Assembly (NCBI GenBank): GCA_002482705.1
Contig: DLGM01000417.1
Span: 4,489 to 10,819, forward strand
Length of the DNA: 6,331 bases
Reading direction: 5' to 3'
DNA from: Cyanobacteria bacterium UBA7694
Lineage (GTDB): Bacteria > Cyanobacteriota > Sericytochromatia > UBA7694
Part shown: piece after piece, positions 1 to 6,302 of the stretch
Numbering within the stretch: the stretch's first letter is position 1
Layout of the letters: every line of letters starts with the position of its first letter
Made by a program: the position numbers and the translations under genes
Notes under the pieces: generated by a model
The model's input: only the letters and a program-made list of their open reading frames with translations
What the model was told of the DNA's origin: nothing
Database searches by the model: none

Positions 1-533
1 CTTATACCGCTGGGATCATGGCCGCTGAAATTGGCGCCAACCCCGAATTGGCACGTCGGGCCGGTTTATTACACGATCTGGGCAAGGCCCTCACCTACGA
101 AGAAGTGGGCACCCATACCGCCTTGGGCATTGACGCCGCCCGGCGTTATGGCGAAAAACCCGAAGTATTACACGCCATGGCCGCCCATCACTTTGATGTC
201 GAGCCCCAAACCCTGGAGGCCGTCTTGGTGCAGGTGGCCGACACCCTATCAGCGGCTCGGCCCGGTGCCCGCAAAGAGCCGGTCGAATTATATATGCAAC
301 GCATGCGGGCCCTTGAGCAACTGGTCAGCCAGTTTAAAGGAGTACAGCGGGCCTTTGTCATCCAGGCCGGACGCGAAGTGCGCGTCATGGTTGAGCCCGA
401 CACGATCAGTGAAGACAGCCTGCCTAAGCTGGCCTTTGAAATTGCCCAAAAGGTCGAACAAGAGCTGGATTATCCCGGCCAAATCAAAATTTCCCTGATT
501 CGTGAGACCCGCGCCAATACCTTCGCCCGCTAG
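1..533 (+). CDS. rny: Ribonuclease Y, C-terminal part (5' end outside window)
   Basis: This is the last 176 residues or so of RNase Y, a membrane-anchored endoribonuclease that starts mRNA decay. The frame is open to the left edge (first full codon at 3), so the ATG at 18 is internal. The missing part should hold the N-terminal membrane anchor, coiled coil, KH domain and start of the HD domain; the family is usually about 500-520 residues. Visible motifs are the metal-binding His-Asp pair in LLHDLGKA (codons at 72-77), the later AAHH of the HD domain (near 181-192), and the family signature ADTLSAARPGAR (near 237-272). The C-terminal block runs from VIQAGREVRVMVEP to YPGQIKISLIRETRA. The usual end, RETRAVEYAK, is here RETRANTFAR, a minor difference. 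The stop TAG at 531-533 overlaps the stop of the convergent metalloprotease gene. Identification is firm; the 5' boundary cannot be seen. Confidence 0.96.
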   Translation, partial: YTAGIMAAEIGANPELARRAGLLHDLGKALTYEEVGTHTALGIDAARRYGEKPEVLHAMAAHHFDVEPQTLEAVLVQVADTLSAARPGARKEPVELYMQRMRALEQLVSQFKGVQRAFVIQAGREVRVMVEPDTISEDSLPKLAFEIAQKVEQELDYPGQIKISLIRETRANTFAR

Positions 534-2998
534 TCGCGCAGCATATCAATACCGCGCTGGAATTCGACCATTTCCATAATCTTTTGCAAGGTCGAACGGG
601 TCACTTCCGGTGAGGGGATATAACGGCCCCCATCCCCGGAAACGGCAGCCACAAAACGCTCATTGCCCAACATTTGTTTAAACTCATCGGGGAAAGAGGC
701 CCACTGATCCGGGAAAGCCCGTTCTGGATTGTTTTGTAAGACCTGGAAGAAGCGCAGGGCCTGATCCACCTGTTTTGCTTCCGGGTTATACACATTGCTG
801 CCCAAACCACGCACATAGTTAAACGACTGGGCAAATACCTGCTTACTGAATAGATTGGATGGGCTTTCAGCAACCTTGCTGAAATAGTCCTGGGCCTGGC
901 GGAATTCGGCCTGATCGGCAAAGTCTTCCCGCTTGGCCTGGTTGATCGCCAGGGCATACCCCCCCATTTTACCCAGCGCCAGCATCATTGAACTAAAGGC
1001 CGGGTCCTTGAGGCTCTCCTTGAGTTCAGGGGAGGCTTTGGGGAACAGTGCTTCCAGTTGGCCCGGATTTTTAAAGCTGTTAAAAAACTGGCGGGCTTCC
1101 CGGTCCATGCCCCCGGAATGCATCAACGCCAGGGTATGGTTGTGGATCAATTGCAACACCTGTGATTCGGAATCACCGGCTTTAAAGGTTTTTTCAGTGG
1201 GGATATAAGCCATACCGATGGATTCCATCAGCGGACGATGGGTATCCACAATCGAAAGAATGGTGTCAGAATCAAGGCGGAACTGCCCTTGCGCCTGTAC
1301 CCCTAACATCGAATCAAAGGCCTGACCTAAAAAGGCGTTGACCTGCTCACCCGTCGGCTCTTTGCCCAGTTCGCTGCGCAGGGCTGCAGTGGCTAAAAAT
1401 TTCACGTCAGCGGGTAAATAGTGGCTTTTTTCTTGGCTGCCACTGCCCATTTTACGGCTTTGAATCGTGGGCAATGAGTTCAGAAACAGGAACTTCTCTG
1501 GAGCCACCTTCAGCAACTGCTGGGGATTGAGAATAAACGTTTTGTAGGTTTCAGCAAAATCCTCCATCGGATCTGTAGCCGCATACCGGGTGACAAAGTT
1601 ATCCGTATTGCGGCCGGGCACCGCCTCACGCACATAATTGCCCTCATCAATGGCTCCGCGTGAAGCCAATTGGGCATACACATCCATCAGGTTTTCGGGC
1701 GTGTACACACTGCGGCTGTAACCGTCCGCCACTTCCCCACCACTGGTTTCAACCCAACCAGAGAGCTTAGAAAACTCAGAGATATAGTGGTTTTCGTTGC
1801 TCAAACCCAATTGGAAGTGGTGGCCCATTTCGTGTACCAAAATCTCTTCGGTCCGGGCCACCTGTCGATTGGAACGAAACACATCCGAAACGTCCTGCAA
1901 TAAAAACTGCAGCGAGGCCTCGCCAAATTCGCTCTTACTCATCTCTTGTAACAGTTGCTGCATATGGGGTTCAGGCAGCAATTGGAGTTCTTTGAGTTGA
2001 TCGCTCACATTGACCATCCTAGAGAGCATTTCAAACTGAGGGGAACGGGCCAGACTGACAATTTTATCGAGGGCCTGCTGTTGAGACGGGTTGAGCGTAT
2101 ACTGCGATTCAATGTGCGCCTTGAGCAGTTCCGACTGCACAGTCCGCACGGCACGCTCCGTATTGGGGCCCCACAATCCGTCTGGCTTGAGCGGGGTTTG
2201 ATTAAGGCCCACCAAATAGGGGTTTAACATCGTTTGTAAAGCTTGTACCTCGCCTGGGCTCTTTTGGCGAACCGCTGCTAAACCCTGCCGCGCCTCGGCA
2301 TCCAGGGTTGGGAAACTGTCTTGCAAAGCGCGGTCATACAAAATCACGCTCTTGCTTTTGAGATCGTAGTGCCCGGCAATCTGTTTGGAGGCAATGCGCT
2401 CAATCATATTGCCCCCTTGGGGGATATTTTCCTGGGGATAATCATCGCGCACAAAGGTCACCCCATCGAGCTGTTTGCGGTGGGCAATCGGCAGATGGTT
2501 CATGGCATTGGCCAAATCAGCCAGGTTTTGTACGCCCCACTTGCGCCCATCTTTTTCGGCAAAGCGGATGCGGGCTGTGCCCACCATTTCTTGGATGGTG
2601 CGCTGTAAATTGGACTGAATCTGCTGGCGCACCTGATCGCGGTTGTGGGTGGCCGGAACCTTGAGGACCCGGTTTTGGTAATAAGCTGGCAGGCGCTGAA
2701 TCTGAAAGAGTTCGTAGCTGTCTAAATACTGGGCGGCATCTTTGGCTTTGCCTTGCGCATCCACCACTTTCAGGGTGGAGGTAGCTCCACGTGCCGGACT
2801 GGCTGTGGCAAAGGCACTCTCGTAACGATCCTGAGGCGGCGTGGCCATCACCCGTGCCTGGGATTCTTGGCGAATCAGCGAGGACTGGGCCAGAGCCTGA
2901 TTGTTCATGGTACGCAGGACGGGCTTGGGAGCAGGCGCAGCCGATTTCCCCCAGCTAAATACTGTGTCACTTGCTTTGTGTAAAAAGTCCTTGAACAT
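530..2998 (-). CDS. Large zinc metalloprotease, anthrax lethal factor-like core with peptidoglycan-binding-like motif
   Basis: Predicted 822-residue zincin metallopeptidase. Seen: HEMGH at residues 389-393 (bases 1820-1834), the zinc-binding and catalytic HExxH. Downstream is MEDFAETY (478-485), where E479 is the likely third zinc ligand, and Y472 lies seven residues before it. From memory, anthrax lethal factor has Tyr728 and Glu735 with the same spacing in an EFFAEAF context, followed by an APKTFQFIN-like segment; here APEKFLFLN (499-507) follows. A DGLWGPNTERAVRTVQ motif (273-288) resembles the PG_binding_1 fold. Residues 208-222 (AGHYDLKSKSVILYD) look like the edge strand of a zincin N-lobe. 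Residues 1-160 and 515-822 are unassigned; the latter is mostly helical. The N-terminus (MFKDFLHKAS) has no hydrophobic signal peptide. The ATG at 2998 follows GCAGGCAGAGGT, an acceptable ribosome site. Target and location are unknown. A cell-wall, prey/host or intracellular substrate are all possible. The protease call is strong; the subfamily is an inference. Confidence 0.85.
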   Translation of the reverse strand: MFKDFLHKASDTVFSWGKSAAPAPKPVLRTMNNQALAQSSLIRQESQARVMATPPQDRYESAFATASPARGATSTLKVVDAQGKAKDAAQYLDSYELFQIQRLPAYYQNRVLKVPATHNRDQVRQQIQSNLQRTIQEMVGTARIRFAEKDGRKWGVQNLADLANAMNHLPIAHRKQLDGVTFVRDDYPQENIPQGGNMIERIASKQIAGHYDLKSKSVILYDRALQDSFPTLDAEARQGLAAVRQKSPGEVQALQTMLNPYLVGLNQTPLKPDGLWGPNTERAVRTVQSELLKAHIESQYTLNPSQQQALDKIVSLARSPQFEMLSRMVNVSDQLKELQLLPEPHMQQLLQEMSKSEFGEASLQFLLQDVSDVFRSNRQVARTEEILVHEMGHHFQLGLSNENHYISEFSKLSGWVETSGGEVADGYSRSVYTPENLMDVYAQLASRGAIDEGNYVREAVPGRNTDNFVTRYAATDPMEDFAETYKTFILNPQQLLKVAPEKFLFLNSLPTIQSRKMGSGSQEKSHYLPADVKFLATAALRSELGKEPTGEQVNAFLGQAFDSMLGVQAQGQFRLDSDTILSIVDTHRPLMESIGMAYIPTEKTFKAGDSESQVLQLIHNHTLALMHSGGMDREARQFFNSFKNPGQLEALFPKASPELKESLKDPAFSSMMLALGKMGGYALAINQAKREDFADQAEFRQAQDYFSKVAESPSNLFSKQVFAQSFNYVRGLGSNVYNPEAKQVDQALRFFQVLQNNPERAFPDQWASFPDEFKQMLGNERFVAAVSGDGGRYIPSPEVTRSTLQKIMEMVEFQRGIDMLRD
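2129..2251 (-). other. Peptidoglycan-binding-like domain within the metalloprotease
   Basis: Residues 250-290 of the 822-residue protein fit the three-helix PG_binding_1 pattern: a VQALQTMLNPYL helix, then DGLWGPNT, then ERAVRTVQSELL. The DG-x-WG-xxT-xxAV-xx-Q spacing is the family hallmark. In other bacteria this fold often sits on wall hydrolases, but also on zinc proteases, where it can have a structural or inhibitory role. Binding to peptidoglycan is therefore an inference. Confidence 0.6.
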
Positions 2999-3032
2999 AC
3001 CTCTGCCTGCCTGTGGGGAAAGTCCTCACTTC

Positions 3033-3038
3033 ACTATA
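3033..3038 (-). promoter_or_regulatory. Candidate -10 element for the metalloprotease (TATAGT on minus strand)
   Basis: Read on the minus strand, TATAGT (one mismatch to consensus) lies 34 bp upstream of the ATG at 2998, which would give a leader of about 28 nt. No good -35 sits at 16-18 bp; a TTGAGG occurs at only 13 bp. Tentative. Confidence 0.3.
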
Positions 3039-3103
3039 TCCTTAATTACCCCCTCAAAGATGCCTCTCTTTACCGACATTTAAATAACGCTTAAGTGTAG
3101 CAG

Positions 3104-3109
3104 TATAAT
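3104..3109 (+). promoter_or_regulatory. Candidate -10 element for sfsA (TATAAT)
   Basis: A perfect sigma-70 type TATAAT lies about 35 bp before the sfsA ATG, giving a leader of roughly 29 nt. The -35 is weak: the best match is TTTAAA at 3079-3084, with a long 19-bp spacer. The hexamer is convincing by position and sequence; the full promoter is an inference. Confidence 0.5.
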
Positions 3110-3144
3110 GAGAACCTCTATCTTGCCCGCACCACAGGCCGTTT

Positions 3145-3867
3145 ATGCTCTTTAATCCCCCGTTACAAACCGGTGTCTTGCTCCAACGTTACAAGCGCTT
3201 TTTAGCTGACATTCACCTCGACAACGGCGAAACAATTACCGCTCACTGCCCCAATCCTGGAGCAATGCATGCTTGCAGCACGCCCGGATGGCGCGTTGCC
3301 GTCAGCCATAATCCCGATCCCAAACGCAAATTGCCCTATACCTTCGAAATGATTCACAACGGAAATTGCTGGATTGGCGTCAACACCATGCGTACCAACC
3401 CCTTGGTCAAAGAGGCTCTGGAAGAAGGCATTATCCAGGAATTACAAGGTTATACAGACCTCCGCAGCGAGGTCAAATACGGCGAAAAAAGCCGCATCGA
3501 CTTTTTGCTGAGCCATCCAGGCACTTGCTACCTCGAAGTCAAAAATGTCAGTTATATCGAAGGGCAAACCTATATGTTCCCCGATGGCATTACCACTCGG
3601 GGTGCTCGCCACATGCAAGAACTCCTGGCTATGGTCACCGCCGGGCACCGCGAAGCCGTCTTATTTGTCGTCCAGCGCAGCGACGGGAGCCACTTCCGGC
3701 CCGCCGCTCACATCGATGCCGCTTATGCCCAAGCGCTGCAAATGGCCCATCAGGGCGGCGTCGAGGTGCTGGTCTATGAAGCCCAGGTCAGCCCCAATGA
3801 AAGCCGGATTATTCGCCCGTTGCCTTGGCAACTGGACGCAGGCGATAACCCCAGCGAAAAAACTTAG
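3145..3867 (+). CDS. sfsA: SfsA family protein (sugar fermentation stimulation protein homologue)
   Basis: A 240-residue protein, the normal length for SfsA. It matches the family end to end: RYKRFLAD (15-22), HCPNPGAM (34-41), PKRKLPYTFEM (59-69), IGVNT (77-81), SRIDFLL (116-122), CYLEVKNV (128-135), MFPDGITTRGARHMQEL (144-160) and VQRSD (176-180). SfsA has an N-terminal OB-like fold and a C-terminal PD-(D/E)XK nuclease-like domain; D119, E131 and K133 fit that catalytic triad. In Escherichia coli it was found as a DNA-binding factor that raises maltose metabolism when overproduced; its real substrate elsewhere is unsettled. Most family members have FPDA where this one has FPDG. The ATG at 3145 has only a weak ribosome site (ACAGG, six bases upstream), but the protein starts where homologues do. 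The last 59 bp overlap the opposite-strand PepSY gene, covering the C-terminal tail from RIIRPLPW onward. Confidence 0.95.
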   Translation: MLFNPPLQTGVLLQRYKRFLADIHLDNGETITAHCPNPGAMHACSTPGWRVAVSHNPDPKRKLPYTFEMIHNGNCWIGVNTMRTNPLVKEALEEGIIQELQGYTDLRSEVKYGEKSRIDFLLSHPGTCYLEVKNVSYIEGQTYMFPDGITTRGARHMQELLAMVTAGHREAVLFVVQRSDGSHFRPAAHIDAAYAQALQMAHQGGVEVLVYEAQVSPNESRIIRPLPWQLDAGDNPSEKT

Positions 3868-4519
3868 CAAATCCCGTTAAGGCCACCAAGGCATTGAGCA
3901 CGGCAAAAACCAGTAGCAACACCTTATTCACAGCCGGTGACGGGGTATATTTCATGAGATGAAATTCCCACATGCGGTTATACACAGCCCACAATGCCTT
4001 ACGCCGAGCCAACAGACTGCCGGTATTCGGATCCACATAGATTTCCGTCTTCTGGGCATCTGCAAAGGTCACACGGTAGATCGGCTGAGCAGAGACATAG
4101 TTGCCCGTGGAAGTGGGTAACAACTCCGTCTTGGTAACTGTGCCCGTACCGGTATAACCCAACTGGGCCACCCGTTCTGCCAACGCCGATGAAATCGGGC
4201 TCATGGGTTGACCTTGGTTATTTAATAACAGCGGCGCTCCCTTGGCATGATCCAACTGGTAGGCCAGCTCTCCGCCCACATTCCGAACCCGAATGCCCAC
4301 CAGTTGACTGCCAGGAGCCAGCCCCTGCAAACGCTGGGCCAAAACCTCTGGGCTCAGTGTCGCTCCCGTCACAGGCAGCGGAGCGGGCGGCGGATCACGA
4401 TACAGATCCCCAAAGCTCAGACCCGCCATCAAAAGCCCCCCAATACTCCAGAGCAAAACCTGAGCAAAGACAAGCAGGCCAATCCAGCGATGGGTCCAGT
4501 TAAGCACTTTGATGAACAC
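3809..4519 (-). CDS. PepSY domain membrane protein
   Basis: A predicted 236-residue inner-membrane protein with two membrane helices around an extracytoplasmic PepSY-like part. With GTG 4519 as residue 1, helix 1 spans about 12-33 (after NWTHRW, a common opening in PepSY-TM proteins) and helix 2 about 197-218. Between them are two PepSY-like units: a helix LSPEVLAQRLQGL with following strands (about 55-119), and YRVTFAD...EIYVDPNTGSLLARR (148-173), whose VDPxTG turn is typical. WAVYNRMWEFHLMKY (177-191) matches the W-x-LH segment of the family. PepSY-TM proteins are linked to protease inhibition or to iron/siderophore reduction; nothing here decides which. The frame stays open to a TTG at 4597, but the GTG at 4519 is preferred because GGGAG lies seven bases before it and translation then begins at the first helix. 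The 3' end overlaps sfsA by 59 bp. Confidence 0.85.
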   Translation of the reverse strand: MFIKVLNWTHRWIGLLVFAQVLLWSIGGLLMAGLSFGDLYRDPPPAPLPVTGATLSPEVLAQRLQGLAPGSQLVGIRVRNVGGELAYQLDHAKGAPLLLNNQGQPMSPISSALAERVAQLGYTGTGTVTKTELLPTSTGNYVSAQPIYRVTFADAQKTEIYVDPNTGSLLARRKALWAVYNRMWEFHLMKYTPSPAVNKVLLLVFAVLNALVALTGFAKFFRWGYRLRPVAKATGE

Positions 4520-4526
4520 AGTAGAA

Positions 4527-4531
4527 CTCCC
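4527..4531 (-). promoter_or_regulatory. Ribosome binding site deciding the GTG start of the PepSY gene
   Basis: On the minus strand GGGAG is followed by TTCTACT and then GTG (4519), a good core and a seven-base spacer. The upstream alternative, TTG at 4597, has GGAAGG only three bases away, which is too close. The GTG at 4555 has no clear site. Confidence 0.65.
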
Positions 4532-4572
4532 ACAAACAGACAGATCAGCCTTCACTGTATCGGATGACCTAG

Positions 4573-4601
4573 GTATTTGCCCAGCGCATAAGGGCAAACA
4601 C
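4573..4601. repeat. Inverted repeat upstream of the PepSY gene (candidate operator or hairpin)
   Basis: The arms TTTGCCC (4576-4582) and GGGCAAA (4592-4598) are perfect reverse complements around a nine-base centre. They extend to ten bases per side (GTATTTGCCC / GGGCAAACAC) with a single mismatch, which would be a G-U wobble in RNA read from the minus strand. The repeat lies about 55-80 bp upstream of the preferred GTG start on the minus strand. No run of T follows on either strand, so it is not a standard terminator. A repressor site or a leader hairpin is possible. Confidence 0.45.
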
Positions 4602-4790
4602 CTTCCCGCTGTGTTTCAGGTGCGTTAAGCTATCCACGCTCTTGCTTTCAGCAATAAAGATAAAACAAATATTTATTCTAAAGTCATTTAACCCGACAAT
4701 GCTGGCAAACACGTTTAAAAGTCAAAGCCCACGGGTATGGTGAAAGCAACGGCTTCCAGCAGCAGAATTTAGATAGTGAAAGAAGATCCC

Positions 4791-6302
4791 ATGGGTGATA
4801 TTTCCGTTTCCAGACAGATGATGATCGAATTGACCAGTCGGGGTACCCAAGGCCTGATTCAGCAGATTTTAGCTGATGGCACCGTCAACACAGAGGATAC
4901 CAAAGCCATTGAACGCCTCCATCAGAAGCTCGAAGGCTTGGTTCAGGACGATGACGACCGGCTCTTGCTGGATGCTCTCAACCCCAACGGCTGGTATGGC
5001 ACCTCTGCAGCCACCGTTCAGCAGAACCTCGAATCCCTGGCCAAATTGCAAGCCAAAATCAGCAGCCACGAGCTGGATCCCAACAATGTCAATTTTGACG
5101 AGCTGACCCAGGATTTGAACATTATCACCGAACAACAGGACGTCATGGGTTATATCACCTTCGGCATGAGTGGCCCCACGGTCACCTCTCGTCGTCTGAC
5201 CCTTGACGCGCCACCGCCCACATCCCTGCCCCACGCCAATGACGATGATGCAGCCACTCCAGCAGTGGGCATCAACTTTCCCGATAACCTATCACATACC
5301 GAATTAGACAATACCGAAACATCGGCTGTGGCCCACCCGGCCCTAGAGAATACACCAGCCGTTGAAGGCATTCCCCCTGAAAACACAGCCGTACAACCCG
5401 AACCACAGAATGCCTCACAAACTACCACCGTAACAACCACGGAATCGGCCCCAGCAGAGACCGCACCCACCCTCGGGAGCGAACGGCAAGCGGCCTTGAA
5501 GCATACAGCAGCCCAGCTCAACCAAGCTGCTGATGCCCTGGAAAAACTCGACCCTCAAATTCACAAGTCAGATATCCGCCGCCTACGGTCACTGGCCACT
5601 GAAATCCAAAGCACTAAGCTTACGCCAGAACGTCAAAAATCACTGTTGCACGAAGCGCAACAAAAGCTAGATGCCGTCAAACAAGAAGGCTCTATCCCCG
5701 TCGTCAAAGAGTTTATTAAACAACACCGCGCCGAACTTGAGCAAGCGGGGTATCCCTCTGAACTGCTCAATCAGCCCGAACTGATGAGTGATGTGTTACT
5801 CGGAAAAGGGGCGATGGGCAATCTACAAAGCCTACAGTTTTACGACAACCTATTTAATACCGCACAAGGGATTATGAGCTTTCTGGGGCTTGGCGCTTTT
5901 ACCACCGCGCTCAATGCCCCCACAAACGCAGCATTAACCCCTCCCGTTACAGAACTAAATGTTGATACTGACCTCAGTTTAAACACTCTGGGCGCGGGTC
6001 GGAAAGCCTTGCTCGACGACCCCATGAGTGGCACCGGCCTCAGTTTAGGTGGCCTCAGAATGCCCAAACTCACAGCCCCCACACTCCAATCGCCCCTACC
6101 ACCCGCCTCACTGCAACAAGAAATGATCCAAGCCGTAACCCGTGGCGACAGCGCTGCTGTCGAAGCTTTATTCAACGGCGAACGGGCACTGGCCTTTCAA
6201 AGCATGAACCGGGAACAAGTCTTAAACCTCACCCAAACCATCCAGCGCCAGCCCGAACTGGGACAATTGGTACGCGACACCCTGAACCACCGGGGCAGTT
6301 AG
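4791..6302 (+). CDS. Hypothetical protein, helical ends with a Pro/Thr-rich linker
   Basis: I do not recognise this 503-residue protein. From the ATG at 4791: residues 1-120 are predicted helical, with an acidic run (VQDDDDR, about 51-57) and a conspicuous NPNGWYG (64-70). Residues about 140-230 are a low-complexity, Pro/Thr/Ala/Glu-rich, probably disordered linker. Residues 231-300 form charged, heptad-like helices (ERQAALKHTAAQLNQAADAL...) that could be a coiled coil. A mildly hydrophobic stretch (NTAQGIMSFLGLGAFTTALN, about 356-375) is borderline for a membrane helix. Residues 439-503 are again helical; AVTRGDSAAVEALFNGE resembles half an ankyrin repeat. No signal peptide is visible. The frame also opens at GTG 4776 (508 residues), but the ATG is preferred because AGAAG lies five bases before it, though this is a weak site. 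Composition and codon use look like the neighbours, and the long opposite-strand frames are shadows. A structural, adaptor or secreted role is possible; none is shown. Confidence 0.8.
   Translation: MGDISVSRQMMIELTSRGTQGLIQQILADGTVNTEDTKAIERLHQKLEGLVQDDDDRLLLDALNPNGWYGTSAATVQQNLESLAKLQAKISSHELDPNNVNFDELTQDLNIITEQQDVMGYITFGMSGPTVTSRRLTLDAPPPTSLPHANDDDAATPAVGINFPDNLSHTELDNTETSAVAHPALENTPAVEGIPPENTAVQPEPQNASQTTTVTTTESAPAETAPTLGSERQAALKHTAAQLNQAADALEKLDPQIHKSDIRRLRSLATEIQSTKLTPERQKSLLHEAQQKLDAVKQEGSIPVVKEFIKQHRAELEQAGYPSELLNQPELMSDVLLGKGAMGNLQSLQFYDNLFNTAQGIMSFLGLGAFTTALNAPTNAALTPPVTELNVDTDLSLNTLGAGRKALLDDPMSGTGLSLGGLRMPKLTAPTLQSPLPPASLQQEMIQAVTRGDSAAVEALFNGERALAFQSMNREQVLNLTQTIQRQPELGQLVRDTLNHRGS

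Larger units (their letters stand above)
2999..3144. promoter_or_regulatory. Divergent intergenic promoter region (metalloprotease / sfsA)
   Basis: This 146-bp gap separates two divergently transcribed genes and must carry the start signals for both unless either is read from elsewhere. It is richer in A and T than its surroundings between about 3030 and 3110. A strong -10 faces sfsA and a weaker one faces the metalloprotease, each listed separately. I see no clear operator palindrome. Confidence 0.55.
4520..4790. promoter_or_regulatory. Divergent intergenic region (PepSY gene / 503-residue unknown)
   Basis: This 271-bp region separates two divergent genes. It holds the PepSY ribosome site and inverted repeat, then an AT-rich block at about 4648-4690 containing AATAAA...TTTATT arms and the palindrome AAATATTT. 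Toward the plus-strand gene the best sigma-70-like pair is TTTAAA near 4712 and TATGGT near 4735, both 4/6 matches, so the promoter is not convincingly located. No small gene with a credible ribosome site is seen. Confidence 0.4.

Noticed and set aside
18..533. Separate small HD-domain gene starting at ATG 18
   Set aside because: The frame is open to the left edge and the sequence aligns with the C-terminal third of RNase Y, so this is the end of a longer gene.
531..575. GCGC...GCGC pairing just after the rny stop as a terminator
   Set aside because: Only about four base pairs, a long loop and no T-run; it lies within codons of the convergent gene.
2321..2608. Plus-strand frame of 95 codons inside the metalloprotease gene
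   Set aside because: Antisense to a region coding for zincin N-lobe-like sequence; no family match.
3366..3779. Second plus-strand frame of 137 codons inside sfsA
   Set aside because: Arg/Pro-rich frame shadow of sfsA, whose own frame matches a conserved family end to end.
4520..4597. Longer PepSY protein starting at TTG 4597
   Set aside because: The extra 26 residues are unlike the family, the ribosome site is too close to the TTG, and the segment contains the inverted repeat.
4875..4925. EF-hand-like ADGTVNTEDTKAI in the 503-residue protein
   Set aside because: Only a single partial loop lacking the regular acidic ligand pattern; a calcium-binding claim is not supported.
4869..5234. Minus-strand frame of 121 codons
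   Set aside because: Antisense of a better-supported frame; no recognisable motif and no credible start signal.
5150..5521. Minus-strand frame of 123 codons opposite the 503-residue gene
   Set aside because: Lies over the Pro/Thr-rich linker, where the opposite strand stays open by composition; no ribosome site or domain, and the Ser/Val/Gly-rich product looks like a shadow.
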